A DNA stretch of 64,000 nucleotides from Pseudomonas caricapapayae (lineage in GTDB: Bacteria > Pseudomonadota > Gammaproteobacteria > Pseudomonadales > Pseudomonadaceae): positions 1 to 64,000 of the forward strand of contig NZ_LJPW01000078.1 of the NCBI RefSeq assembly GCF_001400735.1, written 5' to 3'. A program made the translations under genes and the position numbers. The notes below the pieces were generated by a model that saw only the letters and a list, made by a program, of their open reading frames with translations, had not been told where the DNA came from and ran no database searches. This document shows positions 52,456 to 61,597 of this stretch, one piece after another (the first letter of the stretch is position 1; each line of letters starts with the position of its first letter).

Positions 52456-54588
52456 ATGTCGACCACAATTGAGAATACCCCCGGGGATCGGGCCGCGCTA
52501 GAGCTGGACCTCCACTCGCTGATGACGGCCATTGATCGCTCGCAGGCGATGATCGAATTCGATCTCGAAGGTAACATCCTGCGGGCCAATACCAATTTTC
52601 TGGATTGCGTCGGGTATCGGCTGGACGAAGTTCAGGGTCGGCATCACCGGATGTTCTGCACGCCGGAACATGCCTCCAGCGTCGAATATGCGACATTCTG
52701 GGAAAAACTGGGCAAAGGTGCTTTTGACGAAGGTCAGTACAAGCGCCTGGGCAAGAACGGTCGCGAGATCTGGCTGCAGGCAACCTACAACCCGATCTTC
52801 GACGAACTGGGTAATCCATTCAAAGTCGTAAAATTTGCCACTGATGTCACTCAACAGCGCAAAGCCAATGCCGAGTATGAAGGCAAGGTCGCGGCGATCG
52901 ATCGTTCGCAGGGCGTCATCGAGTTTGATCTGAACGGTCGGGTGCTTAATGCCAATGAAAACTTCCTCAAGGTGCTTGGCTATCGTCTGGATGAGATACA
53001 GGGCCAGCATCACCGCATGTTCTGCGAAGAAGACTACCTGAACAGCCCTGCCTACCGCGCGTTCTGGGCCAAGCTGGAGCGTGGCGAATATGACTCCGGC
53101 GAGTACAAGCGTATCGGCAAGAACGGTCGCGAGCTCTGGATCAGTGCCACTTACAACCCTATCTTTGACCCTGACGGTCGTCCCTACAAGGTTGTGAAGT
53201 TTGCCAACGATGTCACCGAGAGTCGCGCCCGTCAGGCCGAGTCCGCTGGCAAGGTCACGGCTATCGAGCGCTCTCAGGCGGTCATCGAGTTCGATCTGAC
53301 CGGTAAAGTGCTGCATGCCAATCGCAATTTTCTGGCGGTATTCGGCTACGACCTGGAAGACGTTGTCGGCGAACACCACCGGATGTTTTGTTCCGAAGAG
53401 TTCGTCAGCAGCCTTGAGTATCGCGAACTCTGGGAAAAGCTCGGGCGTGGCGAATACGACGCCAACGAGTACAAGCGCAAGCGCAAGGACGGCAAGGAAA
53501 TCTGGATTCAGGCCACCTACAACCCGATCTTCGATGCGCAGGGCAAACCCTACAAGATCGTCAAGTTCGCGCTCGACGTGACCAGCGCCAAGGAAACCAG
53601 CGTCGAGGACCAGGGCAAGGTGAATGCCATCGACCGCGCCCAAGCCGTTATCGAGTTCGACATGGCTGGCAACATCATCACCGCCAATGCCAACTTCCTC
53701 AAAGCGCTGGGTTATGGCCTGCTGGAGATCAAAGGCAAGCATCACCGTATTTTCTGTGAGGAAGAGTACGTGCGCGGCACCGAGTACCGTGAGTTCTGGC
53801 ACGGGCTGGGGCAGGGCGAGTTCTACTCCGGGCGCTTCATGCGGGTCAGCAAGTATGGGCAGAAGATCTGGATTCAGGCGACGTACAGCCCGATTTTCGA
53901 CCATGACGGCTTGCCGTTCAAAGTGGTGAAATTCGCCACTGACATTACCCGTCAGGTCGAGATGGAGCAGGCGATAGAGGCCAAGACCCGCGCCATGGGC
54001 GACTCGGTGAAAGCACTGATGACCGCCATTTCCTACGTCGCACAAAGTACCGAGACGGCCACCGATCTGGCCAGAATGACGCGTGAGCAGGCCAGTTCCG
54101 GCTCGCAGACGCTGGTCAAGGCGTCCGACGCGATGGGCATGATTGCCAAGTCCGCCGAGGGCATTCAGGACATCATTCAGGTGATCAGCGAGATCGCCAG
54201 TCAGACCAACATGCTGGCCTTCAACGCGGCCATCGAAGCGGCCAGGGCCGGTGAGCATGGCCTGGGCTTTTCGGTAGTCGCCGATGAGGTGCGCAAGCTG
54301 GCCGAGAAGTCCTCGCGCGCGACCAAGGAAATCAACAAGCTGATTCTGGAAACGGTCAGCCGTATCGAGTCGGGCAACGAGATTTCGCGCAGTGCCGGCG
54401 AAGCCTTCGAACATATCGTGGAAGGCGTGATGCAGACCACTCAGGCGATCGACGGGATCAACACGGCGACCGAGAAACAACGCCTGTCGGCTCAGGAAGT
54501 GGAGGCACTGATCATCGAGCTGCATAAAGCCAACCTGACCGGCTACACCGAAACTCTGAACAAGGTATCCATCGGACAACCTGCATGA
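52456..54588 (+). CDS. Soluble methyl-accepting chemotaxis protein with four PAS domains
   Basis: About 710 residues, no membrane segment. Four tandem PAS domains, each 122 residues, start at AIDRSQ-type motifs encoded at 52528, 52894, 53260 and 53626; every copy contains FDLxG, HHRxFC and a TYNPIFD/TYSPIFD segment. The C terminus is a chemoreceptor signalling domain with the tip [20 protein letters not shown]. The layout resembles BdlA and Aer-like cytoplasmic energy or redox sensors but with twice the usual PAS number. ATG at 52432 is an alternative start. It overlaps the triple-CheW gene by 4 bp. Confidence 0.9.
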   Translation: MSTTIENTPGDRAALELDLHSLMTAIDRSQAMIEFDLEGNILRANTNFLDCVGYRLDEVQGRHHRMFCTPEHASSVEYATFWEKLGKGAFDEGQYKRLGKNGREIWLQATYNPIFDELGNPFKVVKFATDVTQQRKANAEYEGKVAAIDRSQGVIEFDLNGRVLNANENFLKVLGYRLDEIQGQHHRMFCEEDYLNSPAYRAFWAKLERGEYDSGEYKRIGKNGRELWISATYNPIFDPDGRPYKVVKFANDVTESRARQAESAGKVTAIERSQAVIEFDLTGKVLHANRNFLAVFGYDLEDVVGEHHRMFCSEEFVSSLEYRELWEKLGRGEYDANEYKRKRKDGKEIWIQATYNPIFDAQGKPYKIVKFALDVTSAKETSVEDQGKVNAIDRAQAVIEFDMAGNIITANANFLKALGYGLLEIKGKHHRIFCEEEYVRGTEYREFWHGLGQGEFYSGRFMRVSKYGQKIWIQATYSPIFDHDGLPFKVVKFATDITRQVEMEQAIEAKTRAMGDSVKALMTAISYVAQSTETATDLARMTREQASSGSQTLVKASDAMGMIAKSAEGIQDIIQVISEIASQTNMLAFNAAIEAARAGEHGLGFSVVADEVRKLAEKSSRATKEINKLILETVSRIESGNEISRSAGEAFEHIVEGVMQTTQAIDGINTATEKQRLSAQEVEALIIELHKANLTGYTETLNKVSIGQPA

Positions 54589-56072
54589 GCAGCCTGAATG
54601 CCTATGGCGTCGTGCAGATCAATGGCGTCTACCTGGCGGTGGTTGCCGATGCATTGATGGAGGCCGTGCACTGGCCGGCTGATCTGCATCCCCATCCGCT
54701 GACCCGGGGAGCGTTGCGTGGAGTATTTACCTTGCGCGGCAAACCCGTGCCGTTGGTCGACCTGCGCAGCCAGTTGGCGGAAGGAGGCGACGTTTCGTCA
54801 CCCACGCCACTGGTCGCTATCCTCAAATACGGGGGCGGTTATCTAGGCCTGGCGATTGACGCGGTCTGTGACATTCTCAAGGCCCGCGATTCGCAATTCA
54901 GTCCGCTGGGGCCTGGCGGCACCAGCGCCGGGTTGCTGCCAGCGCTGCTGCTGAGCGCAGATGAGTCGCGGATGATCTACAAGCTGGATCTGGGCTTCTT
55001 GAGCAGCCTGCCGGGCGTGCTGTTCGCAGCTGATCCAGGCGCGCAGATTCTCAAGGAAGAGGCGCTGGCAGCCAAGAACCGTCTGCTTCATTACCTGGTG
55101 TTCGAGTGTGACGGTCGCAACTTCTGTATCGATGCCAGCGTTGTGACCGAGTTGGTGGATGGCCCGGAAATCTCGGCGTCGGACTTTGCCAGTGACTGCT
55201 GCTTTGGCGTCACGTCGGTACGTGGCACCAAGGTCCCGGCGCTCAACCTTTCCGAAGTCCTTGGTCTGGACCACCCACGCCAGACGTCCAAGCCGCAGTT
55301 GCTGCTGTTGACCGCGCCGGATGGTCGGGTATGCGGGTTTGGTTATGACCGTATGGTTGCCATTCAGCGTCAGGACCCGAGCAGATTGCTGGCTGCACCG
55401 GGTTATGGACTGCCGCACCCGGAACTGCTGGCCGGTGTGATGAACCTGGAGGAGGGGCAGCAGGCATTGCTGCTTGATCATCCGATGCTGTTGCAGCGCC
55501 CGGAAGTCAAAAGCTATACGCAGGTCTACCAGCATGACGTCAGACCTGCGCAAGCCTCGCATGATGTGACCAAGGCGATGCTGCGACATGCCTGCCTGCT
55601 GTTTGACGCACCGACTCGCTTTGTCGCTCCATTGAGCCAGATTGTCGAAATCATGAGCGTGCCACAGCAGTTGATCGGGCTTTCACAGCCAGAAACACAT
55701 TTGCTGGGTCAGTTCAATTTGCGTGGTGAGCAGGTGCCGCTGATCTGCCTGAGTAGTCTGCTGGGCGAAGGTGCGCAAACCCAGAGTGACGCTTCACGCG
55801 TATTGATCGTACGTGGCGAGCGTCTGTGCTTCGGTTTTGCGGTGAGCCGGGTCGATGCGATCGACGCGTTCAATCAGTTCGATCCGGCGATGCTGGAACA
55901 AGGCTGGCAAGCCAGTACCGGCAAGGGCATTTCGGTCAATGACCGGGTTCGTTCGCTGGTCAGCGTCGGCAGTCAGGAGCGCAGCTGGCGCGCGACCCTG
56001 CTCGATCTGCAGGGCCTGGCCAGGCAACTGGAATGCAGCGTCGATCAGCGCCGGGCTGCGCAATCAGTCTGA
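54585..56072 (+). CDS. Protein with three tandem CheW domains
   Basis: A 495-residue cytoplasmic adaptor. Three CheW-like modules lie at about residues 5-150, 165-310 and 335-480, each with the typical start ([54 protein letters not shown]) and the RGxxVPLxxLxxLLG core ([48 protein letters not shown]). CheW links receptors to CheA. A triple version could organise arrays or titrate signalling. Translational coupling to the four-PAS receptor marks the two as partners. Confidence 0.88.
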   Translation: MSSLNAYGVVQINGVYLAVVADALMEAVHWPADLHPHPLTRGALRGVFTLRGKPVPLVDLRSQLAEGGDVSSPTPLVAILKYGGGYLGLAIDAVCDILKARDSQFSPLGPGGTSAGLLPALLLSADESRMIYKLDLGFLSSLPGVLFAADPGAQILKEEALAAKNRLLHYLVFECDGRNFCIDASVVTELVDGPEISASDFASDCCFGVTSVRGTKVPALNLSEVLGLDHPRQTSKPQLLLLTAPDGRVCGFGYDRMVAIQRQDPSRLLAAPGYGLPHPELLAGVMNLEEGQQALLLDHPMLLQRPEVKSYTQVYQHDVRPAQASHDVTKAMLRHACLLFDAPTRFVAPLSQIVEIMSVPQQLIGLSQPETHLLGQFNLRGEQVPLICLSSLLGEGAQTQSDASRVLIVRGERLCFGFAVSRVDAIDAFNQFDPAMLEQGWQASTGKGISVNDRVRSLVSVGSQERSWRATLLDLQGLARQLECSVDQRRAAQSV

Positions 56073-56121
56073 ACCGAATGCTCCGCGCGTGGCCTTATTT
56101 GAGTGTCCACCAGCGGAGTCA

Positions 56122-56253
56122 ATGACCATGACTGACAAGAAAGACGAGAAAAAACCGGAACCGCAAAGCGATGTGCCCGCGCATTCGACGCCCGAAGAAA
56201 AGGACCGCCTGAAAGACTTCAACAAGGACGGCATCCCGCCAGGGGTTTGTTGA
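56122..56253 (+). CDS. Small hydrophilic protein, unknown function
   Basis: 43 residues, very rich in Lys, Asp, Glu and Pro, ending DFNKDGIPPGVC. GGAG lies 3 nt before ATG at 56122 and a strong terminator follows. The composition suggests a disordered protein; no function is evident. Confidence 0.6.
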   Translation: MTMTDKKDEKKPEPQSDVPAHSTPEEKDRLKDFNKDGIPPGVC

Positions 56254-56273
56254 TCAGCCTGCGGGAGTGTTTA

Positions 56274-56307
56274 CGTGACGCCCGGTCTGTTCAGGCCGGG
56301 CGTCACG
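56274..56307. terminator. Hairpin terminator
   Basis: CGTGACGCCCGG pairs with CCGGGCGTCACG around a 10-nt loop. It ends the plus-strand small gene and may also stop the convergent gene at 56341. Confidence 0.8.
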
Positions 56308-56340
56308 GTTTCTGAAAGCCTGCGCCGGCTTGGTCTTCAC

Positions 56341-56739
56341 TTACGCGTCGCGCAGCAGGTCGTTGGCGTTGAGCAACTGATAGGCGATCTGTGGACGTGC
56401 TTCCAGGGCGCGGCGGATGGCGGCGGGTATCGATTGGCGCGCCTTGCGACACAGCCCGACCTTTTCTTCGACGACAATGCTGATGCCGCGCATGGTGCGC
56501 ACTTCATTGAAGCCCGGCGCGACGTCGACACGCACGCCCAATTGCTGGAAAATCTTGCGCTGCATGTGCTCCAGATCTTCCAGACTTTCGATACGCTCCA
56601 AGCGATCCAACAGGGCTTTTTCCGCATCGCGGGTCAGCAGCAGAATCCGCAGGTCTGCATCTTCTGCGTCCAGCAGCTCGCGCTTGCAGTCGCAAGCGCC
56701 GGGCGGACAGGGGGTACGGATTTTCAGAGGGGCGTTCAT
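56341..56739 (-). CDS. Conserved hypothetical protein with N-terminal cysteine cluster
   Basis: A 132-residue cytoplasmic protein. A CPPGACDCKRELL motif at about residues 11-23 holds three cysteines that could bind metal. The rest is alternating helices and strands (ILLLTRDAEKALLDRLERIESLEDLEHMQRK in parts). It is not assigned to a family. A stand-alone gene in a short gap between terminator and metallo-hydrolase. Confidence 0.7.
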   Translation of the reverse strand: MNAPLKIRTPCPPGACDCKRELLDAEDADLRILLLTRDAEKALLDRLERIESLEDLEHMQRKIFQQLGVRVDVAPGFNEVRTMRGISIVVEEKVGLCRKARQSIPAAIRRALEARPQIAYQLLNANDLLRDA

Positions 56740-56862
56740 GGGCGCAGCATAGCGACTGATATGGGCGTCTGACCATACCTGAGTGCATGTGCGCTGCGCA
56801 TGTAAAAGCTTGGTCCCCGCCTTTTATTCGCAACGCTCCGCCGAGGCCTTACAGGTAGCGGA

Positions 56863-57738
56863 TCAATTCGGCCACTTCATCTCGCCCTTGATGACTTTTG
56901 CGCTCATCTCCAGCGAAGCCGGTTCGGCCAATTGCGGCCAGGCTTTCTGCATGGCATCGATCAGGGCGCTGGAGTCCTTGGCCTTGGCGGCCTGCTCTTC
57001 GAAGGACTTCAGGTAGTCGGCGGTGAACGTCACAGCCTGGGTGCCTGCCGGGATCTCGCCCAGGTAATGACCCGGAACCACAGTGGCCGGTTTCAGCGCC
57101 TCGATGCTTTTGAGTGTCGCGAGCCAGTCCTGACGCGATTTAGCGCTTTGTGTGTCAGCGACCCAGACATGAATACCGCTGGAGACCACGACACCACCGA
57201 CTACCGCCTTGAGGGAGGGAATCCATACGTAGCTTCGCTCGGGCGCCGGGCCATTCAGGCCTTTGATCTGCAACGGTTGGCCTTCAAGTGTCAGGTGGTC
57301 GCCCTTGAGCACGTCGGGCACGATCAGGCTGGCTGGCGCATTGTCCTTGAGAATCGGGCCCCAGTAGGCGAGTTTGCCCTGCATCGAAGCCTTGATCGCC
57401 TTCACGGTAGGCGCGCTGGCGACGATCTTTGCTTCTGGGAACGCGGCTTTGATGACGTCCAGACCGAAGTAGTAATCCGGGTCACTGTGGCTGATGTAGA
57501 CCGTGGTGAGTTGCTTGCCGCTGGCCTTGATCTTTTGCACCAGAGCCTCGGCATCGTTGCGCTGGAACTGCGCATCGATGAGCACCGCGTCATGCTTGCC
57601 GGTGATCAGTTCGGAAGATACCGGGAAGACGGCTTTTTCGGCCGGGTTGTACACCTCGATTGCCAAGGGGGCGGCTGCCTGAGCTGCGAGAGGGAAAAGA
57701 GCAGCGAAGGACAGGGCAAGCAGGGATTTACGCAACAT
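56863..57738 (-). CDS. Exported metallo-beta-lactamase-fold hydrolase
   Basis: A 291-residue periplasmic protein. The signal peptide MLRKSLLALSFAALFPLAAQA is cleaved at about residue 22. It has a metallo-beta-lactamase fold with a divergent first metal motif, SHSDPDYYFG, instead of HxHxDH, and a retained VPGH. Only some metal ligands are present, so metal content and activity are uncertain. ATG at 57738 gives the clean signal peptide. It is divergent from a LysR gene that probably regulates it. Confidence 0.85.
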   Translation of the reverse strand: MLRKSLLALSFAALFPLAAQAAAPLAIEVYNPAEKAVFPVSSELITGKHDAVLIDAQFQRNDAEALVQKIKASGKQLTTVYISHSDPDYYFGLDVIKAAFPEAKIVASAPTVKAIKASMQGKLAYWGPILKDNAPASLIVPDVLKGDHLTLEGQPLQIKGLNGPAPERSYVWIPSLKAVVGGVVVSSGIHVWVADTQSAKSRQDWLATLKSIEALKPATVVPGHYLGEIPAGTQAVTFTADYLKSFEEQAAKAKDSSALIDAMQKAWPQLAEPASLEMSAKVIKGEMKWPN

Positions 57739-57846
57739 GGGATACGACCTTTGTTCGGGCAGGGCTGAGGTCGTTATCTTAGGTTGCCTCAAGTGAAACA
57801 AAAGCCTCAGTATTGACAACTATTGATTGCTCATATCGGACGAATT

Positions 57847-58737
57847 GTGGATCGGATCATAGCGGCACGGGTATTCATCGCTATCAACGAACGGGGCAGC
57901 CTCATTGCTGCCGCCGAGGCGCTGGACATGTCACGGGCGATGGTCACGCGATATCTGGCGCAGATGGAGAGCTGGGCCGGAGCACGATTGCTGCACCGGA
58001 CCACGCGCAAGCTCGGCTTGACCGCCCCCGGACAAATGACGTTGGTGCGTTGTCAGCAGTTGATCGAGCTGGCCGACGCAGTACCACTGGCAGCCGATAC
58101 GCAAGTCGACGAGCCACGCGGCATGCTGCGCATCGCCTGTTCGCAGTCGCTGGCCCTGGCCGTTCTGGCACCCGCGGTGACGGCTTACCTGCAACGCTAC
58201 CCCGGCACCTCGGCAGACCTGCTTATCGGCAACGAGGCGGTGGATCTGGTCAGCGAGCGAATCGATCTGGCGATCCGCATCACTAATCAATTGGACCCCA
58301 ACGTAATTGCCCGTCCGCTGGGTCAATGCGCTTCGATAGTGTGTGCTTCTCCAGCTTATCTTGCCGTGCACGGCACGCCGTCCAGACCGCAGGAACTGCC
58401 TGCCCACAATTGCCTGACCTATTCGTACTTCGGCAAGAGCCTCTGGGAGTTCACCCGCCAGCAACTGCCGCTCAGTGTGCCGGTCGATGGCAACCTGAGT
58501 GCCAACGATTCAGTGGTGCTGCTGGAGGCCGCAGTGGCTGGTGCCGGTATCAGCCTGCAGCCAGTGCATTCGGCAGCGCCGCTGATTGCCAGCGGCAAGC
58601 TGATCGCCCTGATGCCGGAATACCAGCCACAGGCACTGGGGATACATGCGATCTACACCTCAAGGCACCATCAGTCGGCAACGCTGCGCACTTTTCTGGA
58701 TTTTCTGACTGAATGGTTTGAGAGGGACGCAGATTAG
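57847..58737 (+). CDS. LysR-family transcriptional regulator
   Basis: A 296-residue regulator. The winged helix-turn-helix lies in the first 60 residues (VFIAINERGSLIAAAEALDMSRAMVTRYLAQME) and the two-lobed effector domain follows (RIACSQSLALAVLAPAV, LAIRITNQLDPNVIARPLG). GTG at 57847 gives the usual DRIIAARVF start; a TTG 24 nt upstream is possible. It is divergent from the exported metallo-hydrolase, its likely target. Confidence 0.88.
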   Translation: MDRIIAARVFIAINERGSLIAAAEALDMSRAMVTRYLAQMESWAGARLLHRTTRKLGLTAPGQMTLVRCQQLIELADAVPLAADTQVDEPRGMLRIACSQSLALAVLAPAVTAYLQRYPGTSADLLIGNEAVDLVSERIDLAIRITNQLDPNVIARPLGQCASIVCASPAYLAVHGTPSRPQELPAHNCLTYSYFGKSLWEFTRQQLPLSVPVDGNLSANDSVVLLEAAVAGAGISLQPVHSAAPLIASGKLIALMPEYQPQALGIHAIYTSRHHQSATLRTFLDFLTEWFERDAD

Positions 58738-58754
58738 ATCACCTGCTGTGAACA

Positions 58755-58850
58755 GGACGCAGAGCGTCCAGAACGGCATGCCCACGCGGAGCATGGGTAC
58801 GATAGGGGACACACAGACGCCCATCGTTCCTTACGCTCCGTGTGTGCAGT
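58755..58850. repeat. Inverted pair of REP-like palindromes
   Basis: GGACGC-AGA-GCGTCC is followed by CCCACGCGGAGCATGGG and, in inverse orientation, by ATCGTTCCTTACGCTCCGTG. This looks like the REP doublets dispersed in P. syringae genomes. It lies between convergent genes and may also terminate transcription. Confidence 0.65.
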
Positions 58851-58851
58851 A

Positions 58852-60792
58852 TCAGGTCTTGAACTTGCGCACCAGGCCGTCCAGTTCGCTGGACAGTATT
58901 TCCAGGCTTCTGGAGTCGGCGCGGGCCGAGTCGGAGAGGTCGGCGATCAATTGGGCATCGCCATGGATCTGGCTGATGTGCCGGTTGATGTCTTCAGCGA
59001 CCTGATGCTGCTCTTCGGCGGCCGTTGCGATCTGAGTGTTCATGTCGCGAATCACATCCACCGACTCACGGATTTGCCCGAAGCTGCTGCGCGCTTGCCC
59101 GATCTTGGTCACCGATTGCTGCGAAACGTCGAGACTGGCGTGCATCTGTTGCGCCACCGAAGCCGTGCGTTTGGCCAGATTGCCCAGCAGGCTGTCGATT
59201 TCGGCGGTCGAGTCGGAGGTGCGTTTGGCGAGTGCGCGGACTTCGTCTGCCACTACCGCAAAGCCGCGACCCTGTTCGCCTGCACGGGCTGCTTCGATGG
59301 CGGCGTTGAGGGCCAGCAGGTTGGTCTGCTCGGCAATCGAGCGGATGGTGTTCAAAATCGACTGGATGCCGGTGCTGTCTTTTTCCAGTTGTGTCATGTC
59401 CTTGGCCGAGCGGGCGAGTTCCTCGCTGAGCTGGTCAACACTGCGTACGGCATCATCGATCTGCCGCTGACCTTCACGCGCCTGCTGTTGACCACTGTCA
59501 GCCGAGTCGGCGGCCTGGCTGCAGGAACGGGCGACTTCATTGGACGTGGCGACCATTTCATGGAAGGCGGTGGAGACCATGTCTACCGCTTCACGCTGAC
59601 GGCCAGCGGCTTCGGCCATGTCATTGGAGACACGTGTCGAACTGTGTGAGGCTTCGAGAATCTTCCCGGCGGCCTGACCGATGTGCTGGATAAGGCTGCG
59701 GATGGCGGTCAGAAACTTGTTGAACCAACCCGCCAGTTGCGCGGTTTCATCCTTGCCGCGCACCGCGAGGTTCCGGGTCAGGTCGCCTTCACCGCCAGCG
59801 ATGCCTTCCAGGCCGCTGGAAACACTGTGGATCGGACGGACAATCACGCTGGCAAAACTGGCGCCGACAATCGCAAAGACCACCGCCAGTACCGCAGCGA
59901 TAATGCCGATCAGCCAAGTGAGGCGGGTGGCCGAGGCCATCACTTCGTCCTGTTTGATCAGGCCGATGAAGTTCCAGCCCAGTTGCTCGGACGGGTACAC
60001 GTTGGCCATGTAGCGTTCGCCGTTGAGTGTCACCTCGACCAGGCCAGTGCCAGTCTTGGCCAGCTCGGCGAAACCGTCGCCCAGATCACCCAGCTTCTTG
60101 AAGTTATGCTCTGGCTGCTTGGGGTCGACCAGCACGGTGCCGTTCTTCTCCATCAGCATCAGGTAGCCGCTGTCCCCCAGTTTGATCTGCTTGACGATGT
60201 TGGTCAGTTGCTTGAGCGATACGTCGATGTTGACCACGCCGCCAGGGTTACCCAGCTTGTTGGGAATCGCGCGGATGGTGCTGACCAGTACCGCATCATC
60301 GTTGGCCCAGTAATAGGCATCGCTGCGCACGGTCTTTCCGGCGTTGGCCATTGCGGTCTTGTACCACGGGCGTACACGCGGGTCGTAGTTGCTCATTTTT
60401 GGGTCTTCCGGCGTCATGATGTAGCTGCCGTTGATCAGACCGTAAGAGACGTAGGAGTAAGCAGGGTGAGCCTTGGCGATACTGGCGAACAGTTCGGTGG
60501 CCTGCCGGTCATTCTCGGATTGCGCGGTAGCGGCTGCGCCCATGTAGTTACGAAAATCATCGCCCGCGCCGGCAATCAGCGGGTGTGCCGCAATGTAGTT
60601 GACGTTCTGCGTGATGCCGTCGAAAAACAGCTGCATGGCGTTGTCGACCTGACGAATCTCCCGTCCGCTGCTGTCCACGAAATCGCTGGTTGCCTTGTCA
60701 CGCAGGTTCACGATCACGATGGCGGCCACGACGAGTATGGGCAAACAGGCAATCACCGCAAAAGCCCAGGTCAGTTTCTGCTTGATGTTCAT
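58852..60792 (-). CDS. Methyl-accepting chemotaxis protein with dCache sensor domain
   Basis: A 646-residue receptor: TM1 about residues 9-29, a periplasmic double-Cache domain about 35-280, TM2 about 285-312, HAMP, and a signalling domain with [20 protein letters not shown] at the tip. The first Cache lobe carries YDPRVRPWY, part of the amino-acid/amine binding signature of PctA-type receptors, followed by an unusual AYYWANDDA segment. Amino acids, amines or quaternary amines are plausible ligands; the neighbouring sarcosine oxidase genes make a methylated amine attractive. Confidence 0.9.
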   Translation of the reverse strand: MNIKQKLTWAFAVIACLPILVVAAIVIVNLRDKATSDFVDSSGREIRQVDNAMQLFFDGITQNVNYIAAHPLIAGAGDDFRNYMGAAATAQSENDRQATELFASIAKAHPAYSYVSYGLINGSYIMTPEDPKMSNYDPRVRPWYKTAMANAGKTVRSDAYYWANDDAVLVSTIRAIPNKLGNPGGVVNIDVSLKQLTNIVKQIKLGDSGYLMLMEKNGTVLVDPKQPEHNFKKLGDLGDGFAELAKTGTGLVEVTLNGERYMANVYPSEQLGWNFIGLIKQDEVMASATRLTWLIGIIAAVLAVVFAIVGASFASVIVRPIHSVSSGLEGIAGGEGDLTRNLAVRGKDETAQLAGWFNKFLTAIRSLIQHIGQAAGKILEASHSSTRVSNDMAEAAGRQREAVDMVSTAFHEMVATSNEVARSCSQAADSADSGQQQAREGQRQIDDAVRSVDQLSEELARSAKDMTQLEKDSTGIQSILNTIRSIAEQTNLLALNAAIEAARAGEQGRGFAVVADEVRALAKRTSDSTAEIDSLLGNLAKRTASVAQQMHASLDVSQQSVTKIGQARSSFGQIRESVDVIRDMNTQIATAAEEQHQVAEDINRHISQIHGDAQLIADLSDSARADSRSLEILSSELDGLVRKFKT

Positions 60793-61021
60793 TTGAGCTC
60801 CAGAATATCCATAACTACCGCGAATGTTGGCGCTGCTTACCCGTAGTCGGTCGCGCCGGGCGAGGACCCGGAGCTATGTCTTGTGGCCTACCAGAAGAAA
60901 GTCGGCTCGTCGTCCGTGTTCTTTAGCTCACATGGCGGTAATGGGTATGCGTGTCGTTTCTGGGGCAGGGCTGTCCGCAATCCCTGACCCGGTGATATCG
61001 ATCACAGGTCGGCACCAACCA

Positions 61022-61594
61022 TTACAGGCAGCGCCCCCCGAACTCGGCCATGGCATCCAGCACTGCGTCCTTGAAATACGCCAGCGAAGCGCGATCGAAC
61101 AGAATCTGAAAACACTGTTCGGGCTGTGCGCCAACGTTGATCACGATCACATTGATGCGCGCTGCCGAGGTCTGAGCCACCCAACCGGCTTGGAAGGCCT
61201 CGGGACGCAGATCGACGCCACACAGTTTGGCCATCACCTCCGGAATGCATGAGCCACTCAATTGCAGCCACGCATGGCTGTCTTCGCGAGGCAACAGATA
61301 GTTGGCATTGTGGTCCAGCTCCCAGCGCGCCTCCTCATCGGCAATCCGCTGGCCGTTGTCGAGCGGGCTGCCCAGCAACAGGTATTCGGTTTGCGACAGG
61401 CGTGCAACATGGCTGCCGTCGGCCTGGGTAACGGCGCGGTTCGGCGTCTCTGGCAGGCTGAAACCGCGTGCCGCCAAGTATTCGGCGCTGTGCAAACCGC
61501 GAAATCCTGTGCGTGGCAAATGGGTCAGGTCTTCCAGTGTGCACAGGGAGCGCACCTCGGTCATGCCGGAGCGGTCTTTGCTAAGGCGGGTCAT
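61022..61594 (-). CDS. soxG: Sarcosine oxidase gamma subunit
   Basis: A 190-residue SoxG. Family segments: LPRTGFRGLHSAEYLAARG, GSHVARLSQTEYLLLG, VMAKLCGVDLRPEAFQAGWVAQT. It is part of the heterotetrameric sarcosine oxidase (SoxBDAG), which demethylates sarcosine to glycine in glycine-betaine catabolism. It starts 3 bp after the soxA stop. The purU gene often found next in this operon is absent here. Confidence 0.92.
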   Translation of the reverse strand: MTRLSKDRSGMTEVRSLCTLEDLTHLPRTGFRGLHSAEYLAARGFSLPETPNRAVTQADGSHVARLSQTEYLLLGSPLDNGQRIADEEARWELDHNANYLLPREDSHAWLQLSGSCIPEVMAKLCGVDLRPEAFQAGWVAQTSAARINVIVINVGAQPEQCFQILFDRASLAYFKDAVLDAMAEFGGRCL

Positions 61595-61597
61595 GGA

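Noticed and set aside
52498..54579. 693-codon minus-strand frame opposite the four-PAS receptor
   Set aside because: A shadow of GC-rich codon use on a repeated gene; its composition is abnormal (repeated LVG/RVKDRVV runs) and the plus strand encodes clear PAS domains.
59683..60846. 387-codon plus-strand frame opposite the dCache chemoreceptor
   Set aside because: Antisense to a full receptor with membrane segments and a signalling tip; no ribosome-binding site.
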